DNA from: Rubrivivax sp.
Lineage (GTDB): Bacteria > Pseudomonadota > Gammaproteobacteria > Burkholderiales > Burkholderiaceae_C
Assembly (NCBI GenBank): GCA_020248915.1
Contig: JADCGP010000010.1
Span: 1-64,000, forward strand
DNA: 64,000 nucleotides
Reading direction: 5' to 3'
Position numbers and translations under genes: made by a program. Below the pieces are notes generated by a model. The model was not told the DNA's origin. It saw only the letters and a list, made by a program, of their open reading frames with translations, and did not search any database. How positions within the stretch are numbered: the first letter of the stretch is position 1; each line of letters begins with the position of its first letter. Of the stretch, positions 38,077 to 45,701 are shown in pieces.

Positions 38077-38178
38077 GGTGGCTCCGTGATTGCGGTGTCG
38101 GGGTGGATCCGGGGCGCCTCGGATGAATGCCAGTGTCACGAGTCGCGGCGCCAAGTGGAAGATGCGCCAACGCCATAA

Positions 38179-38203
38179 CATTGCCGAAACTGTTTCGGCA
38201 ATG
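38179..38203. promoter_or_regulatory. Perfect 25-bp palindrome, likely LysR operator
   Basis: CATTGCCGAAAC and its exact complement flank a single central T. The site is 10 bp upstream of the LysR ATG and overlaps a TAACAT -10-like element (38176-38181), so binding would repress lysR while the regulator activates or represses the divergent cupin-GST unit. It is markedly more AT-rich than its surroundings. Confidence 0.8.
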
Positions 38204-38213
38204 AGGGCCACCC

Positions 38214-39113
38214 ATGCACGGCGTCCAGCAGTTCGTTGCCTTTGCCCAGACGGCACGCCGGGGCAGCTTTGCCGCCGCGGCGCGTGACCTGGGCAGTTCG
38301 CCTTCCACCCTGGCCAAGAGCGTGGCGCGGCTCGAGCACTCGCTCGGCGTGAAGCTCTTCCACCGCACCACGCGGCAGGTCAGCCTGACGGCCGATGGCG
38401 AGCGGCTGTTCCATCGCTGCGAACGCGTGCTGGCCGAGATCGAAGACCTGCAGGCCGATGCGGCCGGCACGCGAACCGCGCCGACAGGGACCCTGCGGGT
38501 GGACCTCCCGACGTTCTACGGTCGCCGCTTCGTGCTGCCGCTGCTGGCTGCGCTGCAGCGAGATCACCCCGCCCTGACGCTCGAAGTGCGCCTGCAGGAT
38601 GGAATCGCCGACCTGGTGCGCGATGGCATCGACCTTGCCGTTCGCATGGGCGAGATGCGGGACTCGACGCTGGTGGCGCGGCGCATCGACTCCCAGCGCC
38701 TGGTGATGGTGGCGAGTCCGGGTTACCTGCGCCAGCATGGCACGCCGACCCGGCTGGAGGACCTGTCGGGACACCGGGCGGTGGCGTTTCGGCTGCCCAG
38801 CAGCGGGCGCAGCCGGCCCTGGCAACTGCGCAAGGGACGCCGCCCGATCGAGATGTTCCCGGTGCACGCGATCCAGTTGAGCGACACCGAGGCGCTGGGC
38901 ACCGCCGCACGGCTGGGCATGGGTCTGTGCCAGGTGCCCGACTACATCGTGCACGACGACATCGCCAGTGGCGAACTGGTGGAACTGCTGCCCGGAAACC
39001 AGCCCGAGCCCATGCCGATCAATGCCGTCGTGCCCTCTGGCCGGCTGGTGCCACCCCGCGTGCGTGTCGCGCTGGCTGCGCTGGACTCGTTGCGCGAACG
39101 CCGGGTGGACTGA
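38214..39113 (+). CDS. LysR-family transcriptional regulator
   Basis: Predicted 299 residues. The N-terminal winged helix (about residues 1-60) includes FVAFAQTARRGSFAAAARDLGSSPSTLAKSVARLEHSLGVKLFHRTTRQVSLTADG with small local variations from the usual motif. The substrate-binding domain (about 90-295) has GTLRVDLPTFYGRRFVLPLL and VRDGIDLAVRMGEM, as in the AaeR/DmlR-like group. Divergent from cupin-GST with a strong palindrome in between, which fits LysR-type control. Inducer unknown. Confidence 0.95.
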   Translation: MHGVQQFVAFAQTARRGSFAAAARDLGSSPSTLAKSVARLEHSLGVKLFHRTTRQVSLTADGERLFHRCERVLAEIEDLQADAAGTRTAPTGTLRVDLPTFYGRRFVLPLLAALQRDHPALTLEVRLQDGIADLVRDGIDLAVRMGEMRDSTLVARRIDSQRLVMVASPGYLRQHGTPTRLEDLSGHRAVAFRLPSSGRSRPWQLRKGRRPIEMFPVHAIQLSDTEALGTAARLGMGLCQVPDYIVHDDIASGELVELLPGNQPEPMPINAVVPSGRLVPPRVRVALAALDSLRERRVD

Positions 39114-39389
39114 ACCCGGCGGCGGTCGATACGCGGTCGCAATCAGCCGTTGCCCAGTCCGGCGAACGCCGCGCCGAGGCCCAGCGGTGCGAGGTCGACA
39201 CCAGGGACCTGGGTACCGACCGGATCGGCCGCTCCGATCCACATGGGCTTGCGCTGCGGGTGTCGCGTCTGGGTCGCGAACCGACTCACGGGCCGGCAGC
39301 CGAGAGCAGACACTCGTCGACGCCAGCGCCACGGGCGACAGGCACAGCACGGAGCTGCGCACCCCCACACCAGGCCGGCTGCAGCCGTC
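39114..39389. other. Intergenic region between LysR and the HTH gene
   Basis: About 280 bp without a convincing gene. A minus-strand reading (39143-39370) ends in a Gly/Leu-rich stretch that faintly recalls a membrane-protein C-terminus, but it lacks a start signal and family features. No repeat or terminator stands out. Confidence 0.4.
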
Positions 39390-39409
39390 GATCAACGCGG
39401 ATTTATCAT
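39390..39409 (+). promoter_or_regulatory. Promoter/operator motif before the HTH gene
   Basis: GATCA-N8-TTATC arms with a good -10 hexamer TATCAT (39404-39409) lie eight bases before the ATG at 39418, implying a nearly leaderless transcript. The 20-bp window matches a second site at 40177-40196 at 14 of 20 positions, including all of ATTTATCAT, which suggests a shared binding protein, perhaps the HTH gene product itself. Confidence 0.5.
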
Positions 39410-39417
39410 CGACGGCC

Positions 39418-40041
39418 ATGCCGTCCAGCCCGCCCGACCTCGCACAGGTGCGCCTGGACAACGCCTTGCTGCTGTTCGAGGAGTTCGTGCGCGCCACCGC
39501 GCGCCACGCCGACGCGGCCACGCTGCGGGGCCTGGAGAAACGCTTCGCCGAGCGGGTGCAGATCCAGCCCAGCTATTGGAGCCAGATCAAGAGCCGCTCG
39601 CGCCAAATTGGCGAGCGCCTGGCGCGGCAGTTCGAGCACCTGTGCCACAAGCCGCGCGGCTGGATGGACCTGCCCCACGACGGCGACGCCGCACGCCCAG
39701 GGGCACCCGGCGGCGCCTCCCCGCCGCCGGACCTCGGCGCCCCGCGCGGCACCTCGGCGGCCGACGACAGCGGCCCGCGCGACGACGACGAACGCTTCAT
39801 CGTCGGCCTGGTGCTCACCTACTACCGGCGGCATCCCCAGCGCGCACGGACGCGGCTGCTCGACCTGCTGGGCGAGGTGCTGACGCCCGCACCCGCCAGC
39901 CCTGCGGGCGGTGACGCCGCCCGCCGGCCGCCGCCGTCCGGCACCGCGACACCCGGCCCTCGCGGGCCGACGGCCGACGACCCGCGCGACCTCTGGCAGC
40001 GCTCGCAGGCCGGCGTCGCCCCGCTGAAGAAGCGGCGCTGA
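39418..40041 (+). CDS. Putative HTH (phage-repressor-like) DNA-binding protein
   Basis: Predicted 207 residues. Residues 10-80 read like a lambda-type HTH: a leading helix (LLLFEEFVRATA), GLEKRFAERVQIQPSYWSQ, then IGERLARQFEHLCHKPRGWMDL, the last part closely resembling the end of XRE/CI repressor domains. A disordered Pro/Gly/Asp-rich linker follows, then a helical segment (DDERFIVGLVLTYYRRHPQRARTRLLDLLGEVL) that could dimerise, and a basic tail KKRR. It lies at the head of a set of short genes with related promoter motifs. Not a characterised family to my knowledge. Confidence 0.65.
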   Translation: MPSSPPDLAQVRLDNALLLFEEFVRATARHADAATLRGLEKRFAERVQIQPSYWSQIKSRSRQIGERLARQFEHLCHKPRGWMDLPHDGDAARPGAPGGASPPPDLGAPRGTSAADDSGPRDDDERFIVGLVLTYYRRHPQRARTRLLDLLGEVLTPAPASPAGGDAARRPPPSGTATPGPRGPTADDPRDLWQRSQAGVAPLKKRR

Positions 40042-40166
40042 AGCCTGGCGGCAGCGCGCCGCGGGCAAGCCGGGTACCGCCTTCCCGGCACGACCCGTGC
40101 ATCGCCGCTGCCGCGGCGTCGTTGCGCGCGCCATCCGCCTTAGGGATCTCCCGGAGATCAACAAGC

Positions 40167-40205
40167 CTTGCGCACAGATAACGTTGTATTTATCATTTGC
40201 GCAAG
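40167..40205. promoter_or_regulatory. 39-bp imperfect palindrome containing a promoter
   Basis: Outer arms CTTGCGC (40167-40173) and GCGCAAG (40199-40205) and inner arms GATAA (40177-40181) and TTATC (40190-40194) share one centre near 40186. A plus-strand promoter is embedded: TTGCGC (40168-40173), a 17-base spacer and TATCAT (40191-40196). It is the most AT-rich spot for kilobases and faces the small genes downstream. The inner half matches the motif upstream of the HTH gene. Confidence 0.6.
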
Positions 40206-40296
40206 CGTGTGGTGATCCAGCGCCTGCCCCGCCGCTCCGGCGACGAGGACACGGGCTTGCTCCCCACACATCCGATCCACCTTCCACCGGTCTGCC

Positions 40297-40440
40297 ATGT
40301 CGATCACGCCGCTGTTCCCGAGCCTGCTCCCGCGCCACGTTGCGCGCGCAGCGGCATCGGGCCGGCGCGGGTCCGGCCGGCATGCCGTTGCCCAAGGCGT
40401 CGAGGCCCTGCTCGCCCCGCCCGGGGCCGGAGTCGGCTGA
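40297..40440 (+). CDS. Possible 47-residue protein
   Basis: A short reading frame from an ATG at 40297 to a TGA at 40440, about 100 bp after the palindromic promoter. The product starts SITPLFPSLLPRHVARAAA and ends with EALLAPPGAGVG, basic and Ala-rich. No good ribosome site precedes it, so I treat it as a candidate only. Its position inside the cassette, with otherwise unexplained sequence around it, is the main argument. Confidence 0.35.
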   Translation: MSITPLFPSLLPRHVARAAASGRRGSGRHAVAQGVEALLAPPGAGVG

Positions 40441-40578
40441 AGCGGCACCTCGCTTCACACCTTCCACCGGAGCCCGGGTTGCGCAAGCACCCGGGCTTCG
40501 TGCTTCACGGGCCCGCCTGCGGCCCCCCGCAGTCACCCGCCGTCCCTTTCCCACCCGCCACCGCACCAAGGAGTCCCG

Positions 40579-40770
40579 ATGAACAAGACCTCGATCACGC
40601 TGAAGAGCCCCAAGCCGCGCAACCCGTTCGTCGCAGCGGCCCGCGCAAGGCGCGCCGGTGCGCACCGACCGCGGCCCGGTGCCGTCCGGGCGCAGGCCAG
40701 GTCCGCCCTGCGCGCCGAACTGCAGCGCGGCCTCGACCGCGCCGCCCTGCATCCGCCCTCGAGCCCCTGA
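40579..40770 (+). CDS. Small basic protein, 63 residues, hypothetical
   Basis: The ATG at 40579 has a strong AAGGAG site eight bases upstream. The product begins NKTSITLKSPKPRNPFVAAA and is rich in Arg and Ala, with no Cys, no membrane helix and no recognisable domain. Basic proteins of this size may bind nucleic acid; that is only a possibility. It lies between the 47-residue candidate and the 87-residue gene, all on the same strand downstream of the palindromic promoter. Confidence 0.6.
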   Translation: MNKTSITLKSPKPRNPFVAAARARRAGAHRPRPGAVRAQARSALRAELQRGLDRAALHPPSSP

Positions 40771-40827
40771 ACCCATCGGCGTCGCCCGCCCCGCCCATCC
40801 GGCCGCGGCGCGCCACGGAGAGCCACC

Positions 40828-41091
40828 ATGTACCGTGAAGTGCCCTACGACGATCTCGCCCCCGGTCGGCGCCGCGCGCGCAGGCTGGCCGCGGCGGCCC
40901 TGCGCGCCGCTGGCGCCGCCCTCGACGCGATGGCCAGCCGCCTGGCGGCCATCGACGCGCCGGCCGCCCGGGCCGCCGCCGAGCCGCAACTGGAGTTCCA
41001 CGCCTGCCACGCCGAGGCCGGGGCGCCGGAAGGGGCGCTGTACGTGGACGGGCGGCTGGTCGGCCACCTGGTCGGCGTGCCCCGGCTGTGA
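40828..41091 (+). CDS. Small hypothetical protein, 87 residues
   Basis: The ATG at 40828 follows a GGAGAG site. The product starts [22 protein letters not shown], continues as an Ala/Arg helix (about residues 14-50), and ends in a short beta-like region (LEFHACHAEAGAPEGALYVDG; LVGHLVGVPRL). No family recognised. Codon use and ribosome site support it as real. It is the last short gene of the cassette; the DUF2855 gene starts 130 bp later. Confidence 0.6.
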   Translation: MYREVPYDDLAPGRRRARRLAAAALRAAGAALDAMASRLAAIDAPAARAAAEPQLEFHACHAEAGAPEGALYVDGRLVGHLVGVPRL

Positions 41092-41221
41092 CGCCGCAGG
41101 CCCGGACGGCGCCGCCCGGCAGGGCCGGCGTCGCCGCCCGGGCGTCGCGCGAGTGACGGCGCGAAGAAACCTGGGCGATGATGCTCGCGCGTGCTGCCCG
41201 CGCGCGCCTCTCCGCACCACC

Positions 41222-42379
41222 ATGACCGCCACCCGCCTGCTGATCGACCGTCGCGACCTGTCGCGCACGCGCCTCGTGCCCGATCCCGACGCCGACGCAC
41301 CGCTCGCCGAGGGCCAGGCGCGGCTCGCGATCGATCGCTTCGCGCTCACCGCCAACAACGTGACCTACGCCGCCTTCGGCGAGGCGATGAAGTACTGGCA
41401 GTTCTTCCCCGCGGCCGCCGCGGACCGGGCCGACTGGGCCTGCCTCCCGGTGTGGGGCTTCGCGGTGGTGGCCGCCTCGCGCGTGCCGGGCCTCGAGCCC
41501 GGGCGCCGCGTGTTCGGCTTCTTCCCGGCCGGCTCGCACCTGGTCGTGACGCCCGCCCGCCTCGGCGCCGGCGGCTTCCACGACGCGGCCGCGCACCGCC
41601 AGGAGATGGCCGCGGTCTACAACCAGTACCTCTTCTGCGAGGCCGACCCGGCCTGGCGCCCCGAGCTCGAGCCGCAGCAGGCCGTGCTGCGGCCGCTGTT
41701 CCTGACCGCCTTCCTGCTCGACGACTTCCTCGCCGACAACGGCTTCTTCGGCGCGCGGCAGCTGCTGCTGTCCAGCGCATCGAGCAAGACCGCCTTCGCG
41801 ACCGCGTTCTGCCTGGCCGCGCGGCGCAGCGCGGCGGGCGCAGCGGGCGCGCCGGGCGACCCACGCCGCATCGGGCTCACCTCGGCCGGCAACCTCGGCT
41901 TCACGCGGGGCCTCGGCCTGTACGACGAGGTGCGCGCCTACGAGGAGCTCGCCGCGCTCGACCCCGCGGTGCCGAGCCTGTTCGTCGACTTCGCCGGCAA
42001 CGCCGCCCTGCGGCGCGCGGTGCACGAGCGCTTCGGCGAACGGCTCGTCTACAGCAGCTCGATCGGCGGCACCCACTGGCGCGAGCTCGGCAGCGGCAGC
42101 GGGCTGCCCGGCCCGCGGCCCGTGCTCTTCTTCGCACCGGCGCAGGTCAAGAAGCGGCTCGCCCCGCCGCCCGAGGGCTGGGGGCCGGGCGGCCTGCAGC
42201 AGCGCATGGGCCAGGCCTGGGAGCGCTTCGTCGGCTGGCTGCAGGACCCGGCGACGAGCCCCGCCGCGCCGGCGCTCGAATTCGTCACGCGCAGCGGGCC
42301 GGGGGCGGTCGAAAGCGCCTACCTCGAACTGCTGCACGGCCGGGCCGACCCGCGCCTCGGGCTGATGCTGCAGCCCTGA
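41222..42379 (+). CDS. DUF2855-family protein
   Basis: Predicted 385 residues. The overall pattern matches the DUF2855 family, distantly like zinc-less medium-chain dehydrogenases: an N-terminal barrel-like region with IDRFALTANNVTYAAFG (about residues 38-54), WGFAVVAASRVPGLEPGRRVFGFFP (about 79-103), and a Rossmann-like part with LLLSSASSKTAFATAFCLA (about 180-198) and IGLTSAGNLGFTRGLGLYDEV (about 218-238). No zinc ligands are apparent. Reaction unknown; a quinone- or enoyl-reductase-like role is only suggested by the fold resemblance. Confidence 0.82.
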   Translation: MTATRLLIDRRDLSRTRLVPDPDADAPLAEGQARLAIDRFALTANNVTYAAFGEAMKYWQFFPAAAADRADWACLPVWGFAVVAASRVPGLEPGRRVFGFFPAGSHLVVTPARLGAGGFHDAAAHRQEMAAVYNQYLFCEADPAWRPELEPQQAVLRPLFLTAFLLDDFLADNGFFGARQLLLSSASSKTAFATAFCLAARRSAAGAAGAPGDPRRIGLTSAGNLGFTRGLGLYDEVRAYEELAALDPAVPSLFVDFAGNAALRRAVHERFGERLVYSSSIGGTHWRELGSGSGLPGPRPVLFFAPAQVKKRLAPPPEGWGPGGLQQRMGQAWERFVGWLQDPATSPAAPALEFVTRSGPGAVESAYLELLHGRADPRLGLMLQP

Positions 42380-42498
42380 ACGCCGCTCCGTTCACGCCCG
42401 CCGCGCCGGCGACGGCGGCGGGCGGGCCGCGTGCCTCAAGTCGCCCGGCAGCGACGTCGATATCGAATTCGTCCGGACCTCTCCCCGGGACACCGCCG

Positions 42499-43350
42499 AT
42501 GCTCGCCCCCGCCGACCCCTTCATCACCCGCGCGCCCCGCGACGTGCAGCAGTGGGCTGCACGCTTCGACCCGGCAGCGTTGCCGGTGCTGGCGTCGACC
42601 GCGACGGAGATCGAGGCGCTGCGTCCGCTCGAGGAGGACCTCGACGCGCACACGCTGGCCGAGGCCATCGCCGACGACCCGCTGATGACGCTGAAGCTGC
42701 TGGCGCACGTGGCCCGCCTGCGGCGCGGCCGCGAGGGCAGCGACACCGAGACGGTGACCGCGGCGCTGTTGATGCTCGGCATCCCGCCGTTCTTCCGCAC
42801 CTTCGGCCCGCAGCCCACCGTGCAGGCCCGACTGGGCGACCTGCCCGGGGCGCTGGACGGCTTCGAGCGCGTGCTGTCGCGCTCGCGCCGGGCCGCCCGC
42901 TTCGCCATCGGCTTTGCCGTCCACCGGCTCGACCACGATGCGGCCGTCATCTACGAGGCGGCGCTGCTGCACCACTTCGCCGAGTTGCTGCTGTGGCTGG
43001 AGGCGCCGACGCTGGCACTCGAGATCGCCGCGCGCCAGCAGGCCGACCCGCGGCTGCGCACCGCCGCGGTTCAGCGCGAGGTGCTGAACGTCGAGCTGCC
43101 GGCCCTGCAGCACGAGCTGATGCTGCGCTGGCGCATGCCGGCGCTGCTGGTGCAGATCAGCGACAACGTCGCGCCCGAGGAGACCGTCCAGATGCGCAAC
43201 GTGCGCCTGGCCATCCGCGTCGCACGGCACACGACACGCGGCTGGGACGATCCGGCGCTGCCCGACGACATCACCGACATCGGCGCGCTGCTGCAGTTGC
43301 GGCCGCCGCACGTCCTGAAGCTGCTGCAGGAGATCGACGCCGAGCCCTGA
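42499..43350 (+). CDS. HDOD-domain protein
   Basis: Predicted 283-residue cytoplasmic protein. The HDOD domain (about residues 15-215) is recognisable from LAEAIADDPLMTLKLLAHVARLR, AALLMLGIPPFFRTFG and YEAALLHHFAELLLWL. HDOD proteins are HD-superfamily relatives lacking full metal sites and act as signalling adaptors in chemotaxis, c-di-GMP or twitching pathways. No GGDEF or EAL domain is attached. It follows the DUF2855 gene by 120 bp. The following 275-bp gap before the MscS gene has no clear feature. Confidence 0.88.
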   Translation: MLAPADPFITRAPRDVQQWAARFDPAALPVLASTATEIEALRPLEEDLDAHTLAEAIADDPLMTLKLLAHVARLRRGREGSDTETVTAALLMLGIPPFFRTFGPQPTVQARLGDLPGALDGFERVLSRSRRAARFAIGFAVHRLDHDAAVIYEAALLHHFAELLLWLEAPTLALEIAARQQADPRLRTAAVQREVLNVELPALQHELMLRWRMPALLVQISDNVAPEETVQMRNVRLAIRVARHTTRGWDDPALPDDITDIGALLQLRPPHVLKLLQEIDAEP

Positions 43351-43625
43351 CGGGCCGTAGCGATCGCGCGCCGCGCGGATGCCGGCGCAGGGCCCCGCCC
43401 CCGGGGCCTCCCTCCGCACCCTGCCGCACCCTGCCGCCCGTTCCGCCACCGGCCGCGCCGCCGCCGCCCGGCCCGGCGAGTCCCTTGCCTGCTCGGCGCC
43501 GCCCATCGCCGCGGCTCGCCGGCCGCGGCGTATGCTCGCGCCCGCGCCGCCGCAGAAGCGGCACCACGCTCCGCGCCACGTGGCCTGCGGGCGTGCCCCA
43601 AGACACCCCGAGGAGTAGCACGCAC

Positions 43626-44444
43626 ATGGACACGCAGAGCATCCACCAGTTCCTCAGCACCACGGTCGTCGAGCTGGCGATGAAGATCGCCGCCGCGATC
43701 GCCTTCTGGATCGTCGGCCGCTGGCTGATCGGCCAGGTGGTCGGGCTGATGCAGGCGGCGATGAACCGCAACCACATCGACCCGACGCTGACCAAGTATC
43801 TCGGCTCGATCGTCGGCGTGGCGCTGAACATCGCGCTGGTCCTCGGCATCCTCGGCTACTTCGGCATCCAGACGACGAGCCTGGCGGCGATGCTGGCCGG
43901 CGCCGGCGTGGCCATCGGCGCGGCCTGGAGCGGCATGCTCGGCAACTTCGCCGCCGGCGCCTTCATGCTGGTGCTGCGGCCGTTCAAGGTGGGCGACTTC
44001 GTGCAGATCGGCGGCATCACCGGCACCGTGCACGAGCTGGGCCTGTTCGGCACCACGATCGTCACCCCCGACAACGTGCTCACGCTGGTGGGCAACAGCA
44101 AGGTCTTCGGCGACACGGTGATGAACTTCTCGGCGCGCCCGGTGCGCCGCGTCGACCGCACCGCGCAGCTGGCCGGCGGCGTGAACGTCGACGACGCGAT
44201 CGCGCGCTTCAAGGCGGCGCTGGCGCAGATCCCGAACGTGGCCGTCGACCCGGCGCCCGAGGTCAGCGTGCTCGACATCAACCTCGTCGGCCCGGTGATC
44301 GCGGTGCGCAGCTACTGCCACACCGACCACTACTGGCAGGTCTACTTCGACATGAACGCGGCCATCCTGCGCACCGCGGCCGAGGCCGGCTGGCCGGCGC
44401 CGACGCCGTCGCAGGTGATGCTGACCAAGCCGCTGGCCGGCTGA
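43626..44444 (+). CDS. mscS: Small-conductance mechanosensitive channel (MscS family)
   Basis: Inner-membrane channel that opens under membrane tension and releases solutes on hypo-osmotic shock. The 272-residue length is near E. coli MscS (286). Three membrane segments are visible (about residues 12-35, 55-80 and 83-115). The Gly/Ala-rich pore helix AAMLAGAGVAIGAAWSGMLGN leads into the LRPFKVGDFVQIGGITGTVHELGLFGTTIVTPDN signature of the beta domain. A GAGGAG ribosome site lies at about 43608-43613. It is convergent with yqaA. Confidence 0.95.
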   Translation: MDTQSIHQFLSTTVVELAMKIAAAIAFWIVGRWLIGQVVGLMQAAMNRNHIDPTLTKYLGSIVGVALNIALVLGILGYFGIQTTSLAAMLAGAGVAIGAAWSGMLGNFAAGAFMLVLRPFKVGDFVQIGGITGTVHELGLFGTTIVTPDNVLTLVGNSKVFGDTVMNFSARPVRRVDRTAQLAGGVNVDDAIARFKAALAQIPNVAVDPAPEVSVLDINLVGPVIAVRSYCHTDHYWQVYFDMNAAILRTAAEAGWPAPTPSQVMLTKPLAG

Positions 44445-44521
44445 GCGCCGGCCGCGCGCGGGCGCGGGCCGTGGCGGCCGCACCCGCCGACGGGGTCGCC
44501 GCCGGCGCCGCCGACGCCCGC

Positions 44522-45016
44522 TCAGGCGATCTTCAGGACGCCCAGCAGCGACAGCGCCAGCACCAGGTACCGGGCCGCCTTGCCGGCGGCGATCCAGAGC
44601 AGGCTCCTGCCGAAAGGCATCTTCAGCCAGCCGGCGGCGAGCACCAGCGCGTCGCCCACCAGCGGCAGGAACGACAGGAACAGCGCCGGCGGCCCCCAGC
44701 GCTGCAGCCGCCGGGCGTTGGGGCTGTCGAGGTCGACCTTGGCCTGCACCTTCTGGAAGCGGGCGTAGCCCTCGCGCCCGGCGTAGCCCATGCCGTAGGT
44801 GAGAACGCAGCCGATCACGTTGCCGAGCGTGGCCACCGCGAAGGCGGCCCACACCAGGTGCGGGTAGGCCGTGACGAGCGCGCTCATGACGATCTCGCTC
44901 GACCCGGGCAGCACGGTGGCCGAGACGAAGGCCGACAGCAGCAGGCCCCACAGGCCCGCCTCGGCACTCATCCAGCCCTGCAGCCAGGCGGCGAGATCAT
45001 GGATCCAGTCCAGCAT
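44522..45016 (-). CDS. yqaA: YqaA-family (VTT/DedA-like) membrane protein
   Basis: Predicted 164 residues with about four hydrophobic helices. LLSAFVSATVLPGSSEIVMSALV (about residues 27-49) and the VATLGNVIGCVLTYGMGYAGRE segment (about 63-84) match the short YqaA branch of the VTT/DedA superfamily. WGPPALFLSFLPLVGDALVLAAGWLKMPF is typical of its C-terminal half. DedA relatives affect membrane lipid flipping and proton-motive-force homeostasis; the specific role here is unknown. Convergent with the MscS gene. Confidence 0.88.
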   Translation of the reverse strand: MLDWIHDLAAWLQGWMSAEAGLWGLLLSAFVSATVLPGSSEIVMSALVTAYPHLVWAAFAVATLGNVIGCVLTYGMGYAGREGYARFQKVQAKVDLDSPNARRLQRWGPPALFLSFLPLVGDALVLAAGWLKMPFGRSLLWIAAGKAARYLVLALSLLGVLKIA

Positions 45017-45093
45017 GGGGCGACATTGTCTCCGCGCTGGATGCCGCGCGGCGCGTGTGGCCGCGGCGGCCACGCCCGCCGCGCGGCAAGGCG

Positions 45094-45576
45094 TCACAGC
45101 GGCAGCGCCGTCGTCCCCTTGAGCCGCCTGAGCACGAAGCTCGACTTGCAGTCCTGCACCGCCGGGTGCTTGAGCAGCTGGTCCATCAGGAAGCGCGAGT
45201 AGTGCGCCATGTCGCGCACGAGCACGCGCAGCAGGTAGTCCATCTCGCCGGTCAGGGCCACGCACTCCACCACCTCGGGCCAGGCCTGCACGGCCGAGGC
45301 GAAGGCATCGATCGGGCTCTTGCGTGAGGGATCGGTGTGCTTGGCCAGCCGCACGGTGATGTAGGCCGCGAGCGGCAGGCCCACGCGCTCGGGCGACACC
45401 AGCGCGGTGTAGCCGGCGATGACACCCGACTCCTCGAGGCGCTTGACGCGCCGCAGCACGGCGCTGGCGGACAGCCCCACCTGCGACGCGAGCTCGTCGT
45501 AGGTGCTGCGGCCGTCGCTGACCAGCGCCAAAACGATGCGCCGATCTATCGTGTCGAGACTGGATTGGGACTGCAT
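45094..45576 (-). CDS. Lrp/AsnC-family transcriptional regulator
   Basis: Predicted 160 residues from the ATG at 45576. The N-terminal HTH is SLDTIDRRIVLALVSDGRSTYDELASQVGLSASAVLRRVKRLEESGVIAGYTALV with the usual spacing (about residues 6-60), and the RAM ligand-binding domain (about 70-150) includes VVECVALTGEMDYLLRVLVRDM. Divergent from hpd; Lrp-type proteins commonly control aromatic amino-acid catabolism in this arrangement, with Phe or Tyr as the likely effector (inference). The intergenic region carries an imperfect dyad. Confidence 0.95.
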   Translation of the reverse strand: MQSQSSLDTIDRRIVLALVSDGRSTYDELASQVGLSASAVLRRVKRLEESGVIAGYTALVSPERVGLPLAAYITVRLAKHTDPSRKSPIDAFASAVQAWPEVVECVALTGEMDYLLRVLVRDMAHYSRFLMDQLLKHPAVQDCKSSFVLRRLKGTTALPL

Positions 45577-45613
45577 GATCTTGATCTTGCAGGATTCATG
45601 CGTGCAAGTCCAA
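45564..45613. promoter_or_regulatory. Imperfect dyad, candidate Lrp-type operator
   Basis: ATTGGGACTGCATGA (45564-45578) and TCATGCGTGCAAGTCCAAT (ending about 45614) form an imperfect inverted repeat across the start of the Lrp gene, with intervening CTTGCA-like direct repeats. A TACAGT -10-like hexamer at 45656-45661 could serve hpd, whose GAGGAG ribosome site lies just before its ATG. Confidence 0.5.
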
Positions 45614-45701
45614 TCCCGCGCCGCATGACGCATGCACGCTGCAGGCCCGCGGTCCTACAGTAAGAACTTCCATCGCCCACCGGCACACGAGGAGACGCGC
45701 C

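Noticed and set aside
39143..39370. Minus-strand 75-residue frame after the LysR gene
   Set aside because: Its end looks faintly like a membrane-protein C-terminus, but there is no start signal, no family motif and the rest is Cys/Arg/Trp noise.
40197..40838. 213-residue plus-strand frame over the small genes
   Set aside because: It overlaps two better-supported short genes in other frames, has no ribosome site and is Pro/Arg-rich throughout.
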